The notes beneath the pieces were generated by a model, which was not told where the DNA came from, did not search any database, and worked only from the letters and a program-made list of their open reading frames with translations. 64,000 bases of DNA, from NCBI RefSeq assembly GCF_045679555.1, contig NC_092122.1, positions 13,755,506 through 13,819,505 of the forward strand, in the 5' to 3' direction. This DNA comes from Salvelinus alpinus. Taxonomy: Eukaryota; Chordata; Actinopteri; Salmoniformes; Salmonidae. Numbering within the stretch: position 1 is the stretch's first letter; the number at the start of each line of letters is the position of its first letter. Made by a program: the position numbers and the translations under genes. Below, piece after piece: positions 11,670 to 23,813 of the stretch.

Positions 11670-14600
11670 ATCTCTCCCCCCTCTGCCCCCTGGTACCCTC
11701 ATCCCTCTGCCCCCTGGTACCCTCTCCCCTCTGCCCCCTGGTACCCTCTCCCCTCTGCCCCCTGGTACCCTCATCCCTCTGCCCCCTGGTACCCTCATCC
11801 CTCCCCCCTCTGCCCCCTGGTACCCTCATCCCTCTCCCCTCTGCCCCCTGGTACACTCATCCCTCTCCCCTCTGCCCCCTGGTACCCTCATCCCTCTCCC
11901 CTCTGCCCCCTGGTACCCTCTGCCCCCTGGTACCCTCATCCCTCTCCCCTCTGCCCCCTGGTACCCTCATCCCTCTCCCCTCTGCCCCCTGGTACCCTCT
12001 GCCCCCTGGTACCCTCATCCCTCTCCCCTCTGCCCCCTGGTACCCTCATCCCTCTCCCCTCTGCCCCCTGGTACCCCCATCCCTCTCCCCTCTGCCCCCT
12101 GGTACCCCCATCCCTCTCCCCTCTGTCCCCTGGTACCCTCTCCCCTCTGTCCCCTGGTACCCTCATCCCTCTCCCTTCTGCCTCCTGGTACCCTCATCCC
12201 TCTCCCTCTTTCCCCTGGTACCCTCATCCCTCTCCTCTCTGCCCCCTGGTAACCTCTCCCCTCTGCCCCCTGGTACCCTCCTCCCTCTGCCCCCTGGTAC
12301 ACTCATCCCTCTCCCCTCTGCCCTCTGGTACCCTCATCCCTCTCCCCTCTGCCCCCTGGTACCCTCATCTCTCTCCCCTTTGCCCCCTGGTACCCTCATC
12401 CCTCTCCCCTCTGCCCCCTGGTACCCTCATCCCGCTCCCCTCTGCCCCCTGGTTCCCTCTCCCCTCTGTCCCCTGGTACCCTCTCCCCTCTTCCCCCTGG
12501 TACCCCCATCCCTCTCCCCTCTGCCCCCTGGTACCCCCATCCCTCTGCCCCCTGGTACCCTCTCCCCTCTGCCCCCTGGTACCCTCATCCCTCTGCCCCC
12601 TGGTACCCTCATCCCTCCCCCCTCTGCCCCCTGGTACCCTCATCCCTCTCCCCTCTGCCCCTGGTACCCTCTGCCCCCTGGTACCCTCATCCCTCTCCCC
12701 TCTGCCCCCTGGTACCCTCATCCCTCTCCCCTCTGCCCCCTGGTACCCTCTGCCCCCTGGTACCCTCATCCCTCTCCCCTCTGCCCCCTGGTACCCTCAT
12801 CCCTCTCCCCTCTGCCCTCTGGTACCCTCTGCCCCCTGGTACCCTCATCCCTCTCCCCTCTGCCCCCTGGTACCCTCATCCCTCTCCCCTCTGCCCCCTG
12901 GTACCCCCATCCCTCTCCCCTCTGCCCCCTGGTACCCCCATCCCTCTCCCCTCTGTCCCCTGGTACCCTCTCCCCTCTGTCCCCTGGTACCCTCATCCCT
13001 CTCCCTTCTGCCTCCTGGTACCCTCATCCCTCTCCCTCTTTCCCCTAGTACCCTCATCCCTCTCTCCTCTGCCCCCTGGTACCCTCATCCCTCTCCCCTC
13101 TGCCCCCTGGTAACACACTCATCCCTCTCCCCTCTGCCCCCTGGTACCCTCATCCCTCTCCCCTCTGCCCCCTGGTACCATCATCCCTCTCCCCTCTGCC
13201 CTCTGGTACCCTCATCTCTCTCCCCTCTGCCCCCTGGTACCCTCATCCCGCTCCCCTCTGCCCCCTGGTACACTCATCCCTCTACCCTCTGGTACCCTCA
13301 TCCCTCTCCCCTCTACCCCCTGGTACCCTCATCTCTCTGCCCCCTGGTACCCTCATCCCTCTCCCCTCTGCCCCCTGGTACCCTCATCCCTCTCCCCTCT
13401 GCCCCCTGGTACACTCATCCCTCTCCCCTCTGCCCCCTGGTACACTCATCCCTCTCCCCTCTGCCCCCTGGTACCCTCATCCCTCTCCCCTCTGCCCCCT
13501 GATACCTTCATCTCTCTGCCCCCTGGTAGCCTCATCCCTCTCCCCTCTGCCCCGTGGTACCCTCATCTCTCTGCCCCCTGGTACCCTCATCCCTCTCCCC
13601 TTTGCCCCCTGGTACCCTCTCCCCTCTGCCCCCTGGTACCCTCATCCCGCTCCCCTCTGCCCCCTGGTTCCCTCTCCCCTCTGTCCCCTGGTACCCTCAT
13701 CCCTCTCCCCTCTTCCCCCTGGTACCCCCATCCCTCTCCCCTCTGCCCCCTGGTACCCCCATCCCTCTCCCCTCTGCCCCCTGGTACCCTCTCCCCTCTG
13801 CCCCCTGGTACCCTCTCCCCTCTGCCCCCTGGTACCCTCATCCCTCTCCCTTCTGCCCCCTGGTACCCTCATCCCTCTCTCCTCTTCCCCCTGGTACCCT
13901 CATCCCTCTCTCCTCTGCCCCCTGGTACCCTCATCCCTCTCTCCTCTCTCCTCTGCCCCCTGGTACCCTCATCCCCTCTCCTCTCTGCCCCCTGGTACCC
14001 TCCCCCCTCTGCCCCCTGGTACCCTCATCCCTCTGCCCCCTGGTACCCTCATCCCTCTCCCCTCTGCCCCCTGGTACCCTCATCCCTCTCCCCCTGGCAC
14101 CCTCATCCCTCCCCCCTCTGCCCCCTGGTACCCTCATCCCTCTGCCCCCTGGTACCCTCATCCCTCTCCCCTCTGCCCACTGGTACCCTCATCCCTCTCC
14201 CCTCTGCCCCCTGGTACCCTCTCCCCTCTGCCCCCTGGTACCCTCATCCCGCTCCCCTCTGCCCCCTGGTACACTCATCCCTCTCCCCTCTGCCCCCTGG
14301 TACACTCATCCCTCTCCCCTCTCCCCTCTGCCCCCTGGTACCCTCATCCCTCTCCCCTCTGCCCCCTGGTACCTTCATCTCTCTGCCCCCTGGTACCCTC
14401 ATCCCTCTCCCCTCTGCCCCGTGGTACCCTCATCTCTCTGCCCCCTGGTACACTCATCCCTCTCCCCTTTGCCCCCTGGTACCCTCATCCCTCTCCCCTC
14501 TGCCCCCTGGTACCCTCATCCCGCTCCCCTCTGCCCCCTGGTTCCCTCTCCCCTCTGTCCCCTGGTACCCTCTCCCCTCTTCCCCCTGGTAGCCCCATCC

Positions 14601-15572
14601 CTCTCCCCTCTGCCCCCTGGTACCCCCATCCCTCTCCCCTCTGCCCCCTGGTACCCTCTCCCCTCTGCCCCCTGGTACCCTCTCCCCTCTGTCCCCTGGT
14701 ACCCTCATCCCTCTCCCTTCTGCCCCCTGGTACCCTCATCCCTCTCTCCTCTTCCCCCTGGTACCCTCATCCCTCTCTCCTCTGCCCCCTGGTACCCTCA
14801 TCCCTCTCTCCTCTGTCCCCTGGTACCCTCATCCCCTCTCCTCTCTGCCCCCTGGTACCCTCCCCCCTCCCCTGGTACCCTCATCCCTCTGCCCCCTGGT
14901 ACCCTCATCCCTCTCCCCTCTGCCCCCTGGTACCCTCATCCCTCTGCCCCCTGGTACCCTCATCCCTCTCCCCTCTGCCCCCTGGTACCCTCTGCCCCCT
15001 GGTACCCTCATCCCTCTCCCCCTGGTACCCTCATCCCTCCCCCCTCTGCCCCCTGGTACCCTCATCCCTCTGCCCCCTGGTACCCTCATCCCTCTCCCCT
15101 CTGCCCCCTGGTACCCTCTGCCCCCTGGTACCCTCATCCCTCTCCCCTCTGCCCCCTGGTACCCTCTCCCCTCTGCCCCCTGGTACCCTCATCCCGCTCC
15201 CCTCTGCCCCCTGGTACACTCATCCCTCTCCCCTCTGCCCCCTGGTACCCACATCCCTCTCCCCTCTGCCCCCTGGTACCCTCATCCCTCTCCCCTCTGC
15301 CCCCTGGTACCCTCATCCCTCTCCCCTCTGCCCCCTGGTACACTCATCCCTCTCCCCTCTTCCCCCTGGTACCCTCTCCCCTCTGCCCCCTGGTACCCTC
15401 ATCCCTCTCCCCTCTGCCCCCTGGTACCCTCATCTCTCTCCCCTCTGCCCCCTGGTACCCTCTCCCCTCTGCCCCCTGGTACCCTCATCCCTCTCCCCTC
15501 TGCCCCCTGGTACCCTCATCCCTCTCCCCTCTGCCCCCTGGTACCCTCATCCCTCTCCCCTCATCTCACCAC
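11670..15572. repeat. 3.9-kb GC-rich minisatellite, 31-bp basic unit, higher-order structure
   Basis: Tandem array of a pyrimidine-rich unit (CTGCCCCCTGGTACC followed by CTCATCCCTCTCCCCT). The commonest length is 31 bp; 24-bp and 17-bp versions lack CATCCCT and further bases. Almost every unit contains GGTACC. Blocks of variant units recur: one run with CTCTGTCCCC, CTTCTGCCTCC and CTCTTTCCCC appears at 12121-12235 and again at about 12951-13065, and a run with GGTTCCCTCTCC appears near 12451, 13666 and 14541. So the array grew by segmental duplications as well as by single units. The minus strand of each full unit has four or more G-runs of three to five bases. The long open frames (460 and 685 codons of P, S and L) reflect absence of stops in the repeat, not a gene. 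Confidence 0.97.
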
Positions 15573-16083
15573 TCTCTGTCTGTCTGTCTGTCCCCATTCT
15601 ATTCCTTCTGAGCAAACTCCCTATTTTCTTTTCCCTCCCTCTTCAAGTTTCTGCTACATTCTCTTTCCTTTCTGCTACCCTTATACTCTCCTTCCTACCC
15701 GACTCCTCATTGTGTCTCCTCTGTTCTTCCTTCTGTCCATATCGTATTCATTTCTGTTTTCCTCTGGAGATGACATATGATGAGTCTGTACTATTTCATG
15801 GACAGGGAGACAAGCCTCCCGACTTTGTAGATGTTTCATTTTATTTGTAGGGTTTTCAGGCCTTTAGACTTCCTCTTGAGCATAGTGCTGTAAAAATACC
15901 TCCGGCCCTGTTCTGTTCACCTCCCTTGTGTGTCTCAGCTCTTAATGGGCTCTGAGAGAGACATAGAGAGAAAGAGACACACTGAATGGTTCTCAGAGAC
16001 ATGTGGGCTTAGCCTTAGTGAATGATAGTTGGGGGGTATATTTGAATATGTGTGGGAGTGGGAGCAGAGCCCAGTTGCATTGA
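15573..16083 (+). other. Intronic sequence, no feature seen
   Basis: CT-rich start, then ordinary sequence; no gene or known repeat recognised before the CA array. Confidence 0.5.
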
Positions 16084-16207
<124 letters not shown>

Positions 16208-16378
16208 GGTAGTCTAAATTTAGTGAATCTACAGATTGTCATTGATACAGTAGATGTCCATGGAAAATGGGAGAAAATGGCACCAGGCTTAAATCCAGTA
16301 AAGGAAATTACTGGAGGTCTTTAAGTGTGTTTTATTTTTTTATTTTTTTAGTTGTCTTTTGGACGGACGGAAGGACGG

Positions 16379-16444
16379 ACAAAGTTCACAGAAAGGGCAA
16401 AGTTCACACAAGGGGCAAAGTTCACATAAGGGCAAAGTTCACAG
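16379..16444 (+). repeat. Short tandem repeat, about four 17-18-bp units
   Basis: Units of the type CAAAGTTCACAGAAAGGG repeat about four times with small changes, right after a GGAC/GGAA tetranucleotide run (16361-16378). Confidence 0.85.
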
Positions 16445-16810
16445 AAAAAGATCAACACATTACAAGACTTTCCTGATGAAGGAGAAAAGCAAAGGTATCA
16501 AATCAATTGTAATCTTCTTAAACATACAGTCGGATGTATTCACCACTGAGACAGGGAGGGGGGAGAGATTACTTCCCTAACTTTACCAGCTCTATCCCAA
16601 CAGCAGTATACAGAGGTCCTGTATTCCCTCCCTCTCCTAACCTGTAGGACATCCCTACTACCTCTCAGCCTGTTGTTCTGGTTGCTGACTCCTGATTGGC
16701 CTCAGAGGTAATAAATGAATGCCGTGGTGAAGCGTGCCCGGGCGGGCAAAGGAGGGAGGTGGATAAGAATCATAAACCTCAGGCGGGGGGGTGGGGGCTG
16801 GTTACTGCCT

Positions 16811-16816
16811 TATAAG
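16811..16816 (+). promoter_or_regulatory. Candidate TATA box for the 17297 exon
   Basis: TATAAG in the context GCCTTATAAGGGCG, about 485 bases upstream of the candidate coding exon at 17297. The region between is free of long repeats except a short GT run at 16999-17038. Weak, position-based evidence. Confidence 0.25.
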
Positions 16817-16995
16817 GGCGTCTCTCCCAACCCCTCAGGAACTTAGGAACAGGGCAGAACCATGCAGAACAGAACAGTACAGAATAGACTGCTGAACGCA
16901 CCTCAGGACAGGACAAAACAAGACAGCAGACTGACACCAGTTCAGTAGCACCTGGTGTGGAAGGGAACGGGCTCAGAGTGGGTGTGTGTGTGTAG

Positions 16996-16998
<3 letters not shown>

Positions 16999-17038
<40 letters not shown>
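16999..17038. repeat. Short (GT)n tract
   Basis: About 20 GT dinucleotides, preceded by a short GT run with a GTAGGAGT interruption that also follows it. Confidence 0.9.
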
Positions 17039-17041
<3 letters not shown>

Positions 17042-17296
17042 GAGTGTATCTTTGGATTTTTAGGATGTTGGTTAGGGAAGTCTGAGACGGGCCTTGTGAC
17101 GGCACATCTTTATCTCCACTGACAGGAAGGAAGGGCTTTCACCAGAGCCAGAGGGAAACCACACACACTCCTCCCACAGTGGCTGGTCCTCTAAAAGGCT
17201 GCCAGCTCTTTGATGATCACTGAGCGTCTTCTGGAGCTCGTAGGAATGAACTTTGACTTCACACACTCTGGCCCTTAACCCTGAGGTTGAGGAGAG

Positions 17297-17341
17297 ATGA
17301 AGAAGCACTTCACGACCATCCCACTCATCCACGTCACAGAG
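17297..17341 (+). CDS. Candidate alternative first coding exon of tmcc3 (middle)
   Basis: ATG at 17297 opens 15 codons (MKKHFTTIPLIHVTE) and stops exactly at a good donor, GAG|GTAGGG at 17342. Phase 0, like the exons at 9631-9693 and 41184-41255. A TATA-like sequence lies at 16811 and an AG acceptor-like site near 17124, so the exon could be first or second in its transcript. The peptide was not recognised from any family. Assignment to tmcc3 rests on position, strand and phase. Confidence 0.35.
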
Positions 17342-17621
17342 GTAGGGTGTGTGGCTGAGACTGTATATCTCAAGGTACTACAGTCTCCAAGCTATTTCCA
17401 GTCTAAACGTAGGCAGAACTGTAGTCACATGCTGTCAGCTGTGTGTTTATACTGACGGCAGTTCATAGGCAGACTTTGACAAGCACCACGTGAGGAGCTG
17501 TGTGTGTGTGTGGGGGGGGGGGGACATTTGGGTGAATGTAAACACCAGGTAAACAGACGGTAGTGTTACAGAAAAAGAGCAAAGCAGGGAGAGGTTGTGT
17601 CAGACGTGTTGTGTCCTGCCC

Positions 17622-17797
<176 letters not shown>

Positions 17798-18274
17798 GTA
17801 TAGTTATACTATGCTGCTTGCCTAACGCCAGACGCCAGAGGGATGTCTTTAAAACCAGTCAGTCATAGATGGTTGATCTGCTTTTAGTTATCCAGACCAC
17901 CTCATTAATCTCTCTCTCTGCCCTACCTGTTTCTCTCTCTCTCTAATCACCCCTTCCCTACTTCGTTCTCCTCTCTCTACCTCCCCAGTGAGTGCTGAGC
18001 AGTGCCTCCTGACTGGCCTATGGTAGTGGTAGTTGTTGTCATTGTGCTGAGTCGTGTGTGTGTGTGTGGATAATGACTCTCTTCCAGTCAGTCTTGCCAC
18101 AGACCACTAATGAGAAAAAAGAGACAGCGAGGGAGAGAAAGAAGAGAGGTATGGTGGAGAGGTAGGCATAAGGTTTGTCAGTAGTTCTCTGGTAATGCTG
18201 ACCCTGGTTATCTTGATGCTGTCTCTCTGTACCATGGAGATATACCATTACCTTTATGTTAGGGCTGCATTTGG

Positions 18275-18447
<173 letters not shown>

Positions 18448-18750
18448 ACAGAAACTCTAACAATAGAAGTCCTTAAACTCTTACCTTAATAAATATTAGA
18501 TGCCATGGTAACACCTTAGTAACTCGTTGCCTTAGATACAAGGAGCTTGGACGCCTTGGTCAGTTTTGCTGATCTCTTTCATGTTGTTTATCACATAGTA
18601 GGTGGTGGGTAACTCGGGGACACGTCTCTGATGTAGTGTCAACATGGTCTTATTGTTTTAGCTTGTTAGTGGTGTGTGTGTGCGACTCTGTGAGATTGTG
18701 TGAATGAAGGTGTTGTGTAAACATTTAGTGCTCGCTTCACCCAGTGCTCA

Positions 18751-18855
18751 CACAGAGAGGCTGACTAGTATTCCCCCCACCAGCAGCTGAATCTCACTTC
18801 TGTACCGATGCTGTGTGAGGTTCATCTGGGGAGAATACTAGTCAGCCTCTCTGGT
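18751..18855. other. Long near-perfect hairpin (inverted repeat)
   Basis: Arms 18753-18778 and 18828-18853 are reverse complements at 25 of 26 positions (core GGCTGACTAGTATTC). Inside, CTGAATCTCAC at 18787-18797 pairs with GTGAGGTTCAT at 18815-18825, leaving a loop of about 17 bases. The whole folds as one stem of roughly 45 positions with a few bulges, in either strand's RNA. It could be a small MITE or a pre-miRNA-like structure. I recognise neither. Confidence 0.7.
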
Positions 18856-19112
18856 TGTGCTCCTCATTAGAAAACAACCACAAGACTCCAAAACCAGTAC
18901 ATTAGTGATAATTACCTCTCACCGCACTACCTCAGCCCATCCCCGTCATACACATCAGTCATCACCCCCACACCCCCTAATGCTCAGTTGATGAAAACAC
19001 TCTGACCTGTCCGTCATGATGTGTTACCATGGGAACAATAACTTTTTTTTCTCCAGTAAACATACTTTGATTCCAATTTCACAGCAATTTGGCCATCAGG
19101 TGGGCTGCCACA

Positions 19113-19268
<156 letters not shown>

Positions 19269-19878
19269 TTGTTACAATGGGTAGTCCTGGGCTTGACATG
19301 TGTCTCAATTATCACTGATCTGTACGCTGAAAACCTTTACGGTCGTATGAGAGTGTGTTAGGGTGTGTGTGCGTGCGTGCCTGTGGGGGAGTGCTGGCTG
19401 ACCGCCTAATTGTGTTGAAATTGGCTGTGTGTGGTGAGTGTATAAAGCAGATTTACAAATTTGTGAAACTAATTACGTGAAACTGAATGAAAACACTTCA
19501 TCCCAATAAACATCCTCTAATCTTGCAATTCAAAGTACAAAACAAACACTGCAAATAGGCAACAACATTATCTACTTTCAGTTAATTGTCTCAGCGTGAT
19601 ACTTTCCTCCCATTAATTCCCCTCCTCCTCCTCCCATTATGTCAACAGAAAAGACATTTGTATTTGGAACAACTTCTCATATTCCTGCGGGAGGTCTGTT
19701 TTATTGCCCAATCAAAGAAGACTCTAATAACCAGTGTCTGACTCATCATTTGTGTGAATGGAGTGAAAATGAAACTAAAAAAGTGCATCCTTTCTTCCCT
19801 TAATCTCTCCCTCTCTCTATCTTTTATCTGGTGTGATTCCGCTTGTTATTCACAGCTGAGTGCTTTCGCTCGCTGACA

Positions 19879-19955
19879 GGCAGGATGCATCAGTCTGATA
19901 TTATCACTCCATCTCCATCTGACAGTGGCTCTGCTCTCTCTCTCTCTCTTTTTCT

Positions 19956-19997
<42 letters not shown>

Positions 19998-20330
19998 CTC
20001 TCTCAATTCAATTCAATTCAATTGACTTTATTGACATGGCAAGTTCATTATTACTTACATTGTCAAAGTATACATATCGAAAAATATAAATATATATTTA
20101 TATATATATCAAATATATATCTATTTATATATAAATAAATGATGGGACCAACAGCAATAATAATAGTAGTGGACATGGGATTACCATTAACAACAACTAC
20201 AACAACAATATTAATCAGAACAACAATACATTAAAGTAATGGCAGGATGCATCAGTCTGATATTATCACTCCATCTCCATCTGACAGTGGCTCTGCTCTA
20301 TCTCTCTCTCTATCGATCTCTCTCTCCTCT
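19879..20330. repeat. Long direct duplication flanking a LINE 3' fragment
   Basis: The segment beginning GGCAGGATGCATCAGTCTGA and running through GACAGTGGCTCTGCTCT into a CT tract occurs at 19879-20003 and again at 20241-20330. Between the copies lies the LINE piece 20004-20240. The two copies act as an unusually long target-site duplication (about 60 bp of unique sequence plus the CT tract). Confidence 0.9.
20004..20240 (-). mobile_element. LINE 3' end, severely 5'-truncated (TC-repeat-associated family)
   Basis: Minus-strand 3' tail made of AATTG repeats next to a CT tract, then the same 3' UTR as the long copy at 23755-29752 (ACTTTATTGACATGGCAAGT and the following 80 bases nearly identical). 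About 237 bp, no coding part. Confidence 0.85.
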
Positions 20331-23160
20331 CAATTCAATTCAAGGGGCTTTATTGGCATGGGAAACATGTGTTAACATTGCCAAAGCAAGTGAGGTAGAT
20401 AATATACAAAAGTGAAATAAACAATAAAAATTAACAGTAAACATTGCACATACAGAAGTTTCAAAAGAATATAGACATTACAAATGTATGTTATGTATAT
20501 ATACAGTGTTGCAACAATGTACAAATGGTTAAAGTACACAAGGGAAAATAAATAAGCATAAATATGGGTTGTATTTACAATGGTGTTTGTTCTTCACTGT
20601 TTGCCCTTTTCTTGTGGCAACAGGTCACAAATCTTGCTGCTGTGATGGCACACTGTGGAATTTTACCCAGTAGATAGGGGAGTTTATCAAAATTAGGTTT
20701 GTTTTTGAATTATTTGTGGATCTGTGTAATCTGAGGGAAATATGTGTCTCTAATACTGGGCAGGAGGTTAGGAAGTGCAGCTCTGTTTCCACCTCATTGT
20801 GTGGGCAGTGTGCACATAGCCTGTCTTCCCTTGAGAGCCATGTCTGCCTACGGTGGCCTTTTTCAATAGCAAGGCTATGCTCACTGAGTCTGTACATAGT
20901 CAAAGCTTTCCTTAAGTTTGGGTCAGTCACAGTGGTCAGGTATTCTGCCACTGTGTACTCTCTGTTTAGGGCCAAATAGCATTCTAGTTTGCTCAGTTTT
21001 TTTGTTAATTCTTTCCAATGTGTGAAGTAATTATCTTTTTGTTTTCTCATGATTTGGTTTGGTCCAATTGTGTTGTTGTCCTGGGTCTCTGTGCGGTCTG
21101 TTTGTGAACAGAGCCCCGGGACCAGCTTGCTTAGGGGACTCTTCTCCAGGTTCATCTCTCTGTAGGTGATGGCTTTGTTATGGAAGGTTTGGGAATCGCT
21201 TCCTTTTAGGTGGTTGTAGAATTTTAACGGCTCTTTTCTGGATTTTGATAATTAAGTGGGTATCGGCCTAATTCTGCTCTGCATGCATTATTTGGTGTTC
21301 TACGTTGTACACGGAGGATATTTTTGCAGAATTCTGCATGCAGAGTCTCAATTTGGTGTTTGTCCCATTTTGTGAATTCTTGGTTGGTGAGCGGACCCCA
21401 GACCTCACAACCATAAAGGGCAATGTGTTCTACGACTGATTCAAGTATTTTAACCCAGATCCTAATTGGTATGTTGAATTTTATGTTCCTTTTGATGGCA
21501 TAGAATGCCCTTCTTGCCTTGTCTCTCAGATCGTTCATAGCTTTGTGGAAATTACCTGTGGCGCTGATGTTTACGCCAAGGTATGTATAGTTTTTTGTGT
21601 GCTCTAGGGCAACGGTGTCTAGATGGAATTTGTATTTGTGGTTCTGGCGACTGGACCTTTTTTGGAACACCATTATTTTGGTCTTACTGAGATTTACTGT
21701 CAGGGCCCAGGTCTGGCAGAATCTGTGCAGAATATCTAGGTGCTGCTGTAGGCCCTCCTTGGTTGGTGATAGAAGCACCAGATCATCAGCAAACAGTAGA
21801 CATTTGACTTCAGATTCTAGTAGGGTGAGGCCGGGTGCTGCAGACTTTTCTAGTGCCCACGCCAATTCGTTGATATATATGTTGAAGAGGGTGGGGCTTA
21901 AGCTGCATCCCTGTCTCACCCCACGGCCCTGTGGGAAGAAATTTGTGTTTTTTGCCTATATTTACTGCACACTTGTTGTTTGTGTACATGGATTTTATAA
22001 TGACATATGTTTTACCCCCAACACCACTTTCCATCATTTTGTATAGCAGACCCTCATGCCAAATTGAGTCGAAGGCTTTTTTGAAATCAACAAAGCATGA
22101 GAAGACTTTGCCTTTGTTTTGGTTTGTTTGTTTGTCAATTAGGGTGTGCAGGGTGAATACATGGTCTGTTGTACGGTAATTTGGTAAAAAGCCAATTTGA
22201 CATTTGCTCAGTACATTGTTTTCACTGAGGAAATGTACAAGTCTGCTGTTAATGATAATGCAGAGGATTTTCCCAAGGTTGCTGTTGACGCATATCCCAC
22301 GGTCGTTATTGGGGTCAAATTTGTCTCCACTTTTGTGGATTGGGGTGATCAGTCCTTGGTTCCAAATATTGGGGAAGATGCCAGAGCTAAGGAGGATGTT
22401 AAAGAGTTTTAGTATAGCCAATTGGAATTTGTTGTCTGTATATTTGATCATTTCATTAAGGATACCATCAACACCACATGCCTTTTTGGGTTGGAGGGTT
22501 TTTATTTTGTCCTGTAGCTCATTCAAGGTAATTGGAGAATCCAGTGGGTTCTGGTAGTCTTTAATAGTTGATTCTAAGATTTGTATTTGATCATGTATAT
22601 GTTTTTGCTCTTTGTTCTTTGTTATAGAACCAAAAAGATTGGAGAAGTGGTTTACCCATACATCATTTTGTATAGATAATTCTTTGTGTTGTTGTTTGTT
22701 TAGTGTTTTCCAATTTTCCCAGAAGTGGTTAGTCTATTGATTCTTCAATTACATTGAGCTGATTTCTGATGTGCTGTTCCTTCTTTTTCCGTAGTGTATT
22801 TCTGTATTGTTTTAGTGATTCACCAGTGAAGGAGTAGACTCAGGTTTTCCGGGTTTCTATGTTTTTGGTTGGACAGGTTTCTCAATTTCTTTCTTAGATT
22901 TTTGCATTCTTCATCAAACCATTTGTCATTGTTGTTCATTTTCTTCGGTTTTCTATTTGAGATTTGATAGGGAAGCTGAGAGGTCAAATATACTGTTAAG
23001 ATTTTCTACTGCCAAGATTACACCTTCACTATTACAGTGGAACGTTTTACCCAGGAAATTGTCTAAAAGGGATTGAATTTGTTGTTGCCTAATTGTTTTT
23101 TGGTAGGTTTCCAAACGGCATTCCTTCCATCTATAGCATTTCTTAATGTTACTCAGTTTC
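20331..23160 (-). mobile_element. 5'-truncated non-LTR retrotransposon (LINE), RT and C-terminal region
   Basis: Minus strand. Open segments: 22526-21810 (start of RT: LQPKKACGVDGILNEMIKYT), 21919-21224 (palm: FADDLVLLSPTKEGLQQ) and 21155-20625 (C-terminal zinc-binding region, LCAHCPHNEVETELHFLTSC). The RT frame is broken near 21,900. The 3' UTR differs from that of the 23.8-kb copy but the tail is the same type (CAATTCAATTC next to CT repeats). At its truncated 5' end it again meets a CT tract (23161-23237). Confidence 0.92.
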
Positions 23161-23176
23161 CTCTCTCTCTCTATGT

Positions 23177-23234
<58 letters not shown>

Positions 23235-23237
23235 CTC
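23161..23237. repeat. (CT)n tract between LINE copies
   Basis: Nearly pure CT dinucleotides at the 5' border of the upstream LINE copy. Confidence 0.95.
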
Positions 23238-23813
23238 TAACACCACAGCCCTGTCTGCCAACTCTCTCACAGTTCCCCATCGGTCAATAAACACACTCAG
23301 AATAGACCTTCTAACACTCAATCAGAATGCCACCGGCTTGATATTTGGGTTTAGACGTGTGTGTGTGGGAGAGTTATATGTGTGTGTGTGTGTCAGAGCG
23401 TGTGTGTGTTTTCTGTTCATAGGTATACATGAAAGGGTGTGCTCTGCGTAACTTTGGACCCCCACTAAGGGAGTGAAATATCAGATCTCTTTCTGAAAGC
23501 TGCTGGAGCCTCAGTGGCCTATAGGAAACCGCCCCATGGCCTGTAAGAGCAGTCACATGACCATAGGTCAGAGGTCACCATAGTTAGCACAATTAGGTTG
23601 AGTGTTTGCATTCTTAATGGTAATGGTCAATTGCCCTGTCTTTCTATGAACTCTACTATGCTGTTTTCACTCTTATCCTCCCCCCCTCTCTCCCTCTTTC
23701 TCTCTCTTCTTCTCCCCCCTCTCTCTGTCTCTCTCCCCCCCTCTCTCTGTCTCTCAATTAAATTAAATTCAATTGACTTTATTGACATGGCAAGTTCATT
23801 ATTACTTACATTG

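Noticed and set aside
11666-15611. Pro/Ser/Leu-rich open frames of 460 and 685 codons (and many Gly/Arg-rich ones on the minus strand)
   Set aside because: Pure by-product of a stop-free minisatellite; unit lengths are not multiples of three, so no consistent peptide repeat exists.
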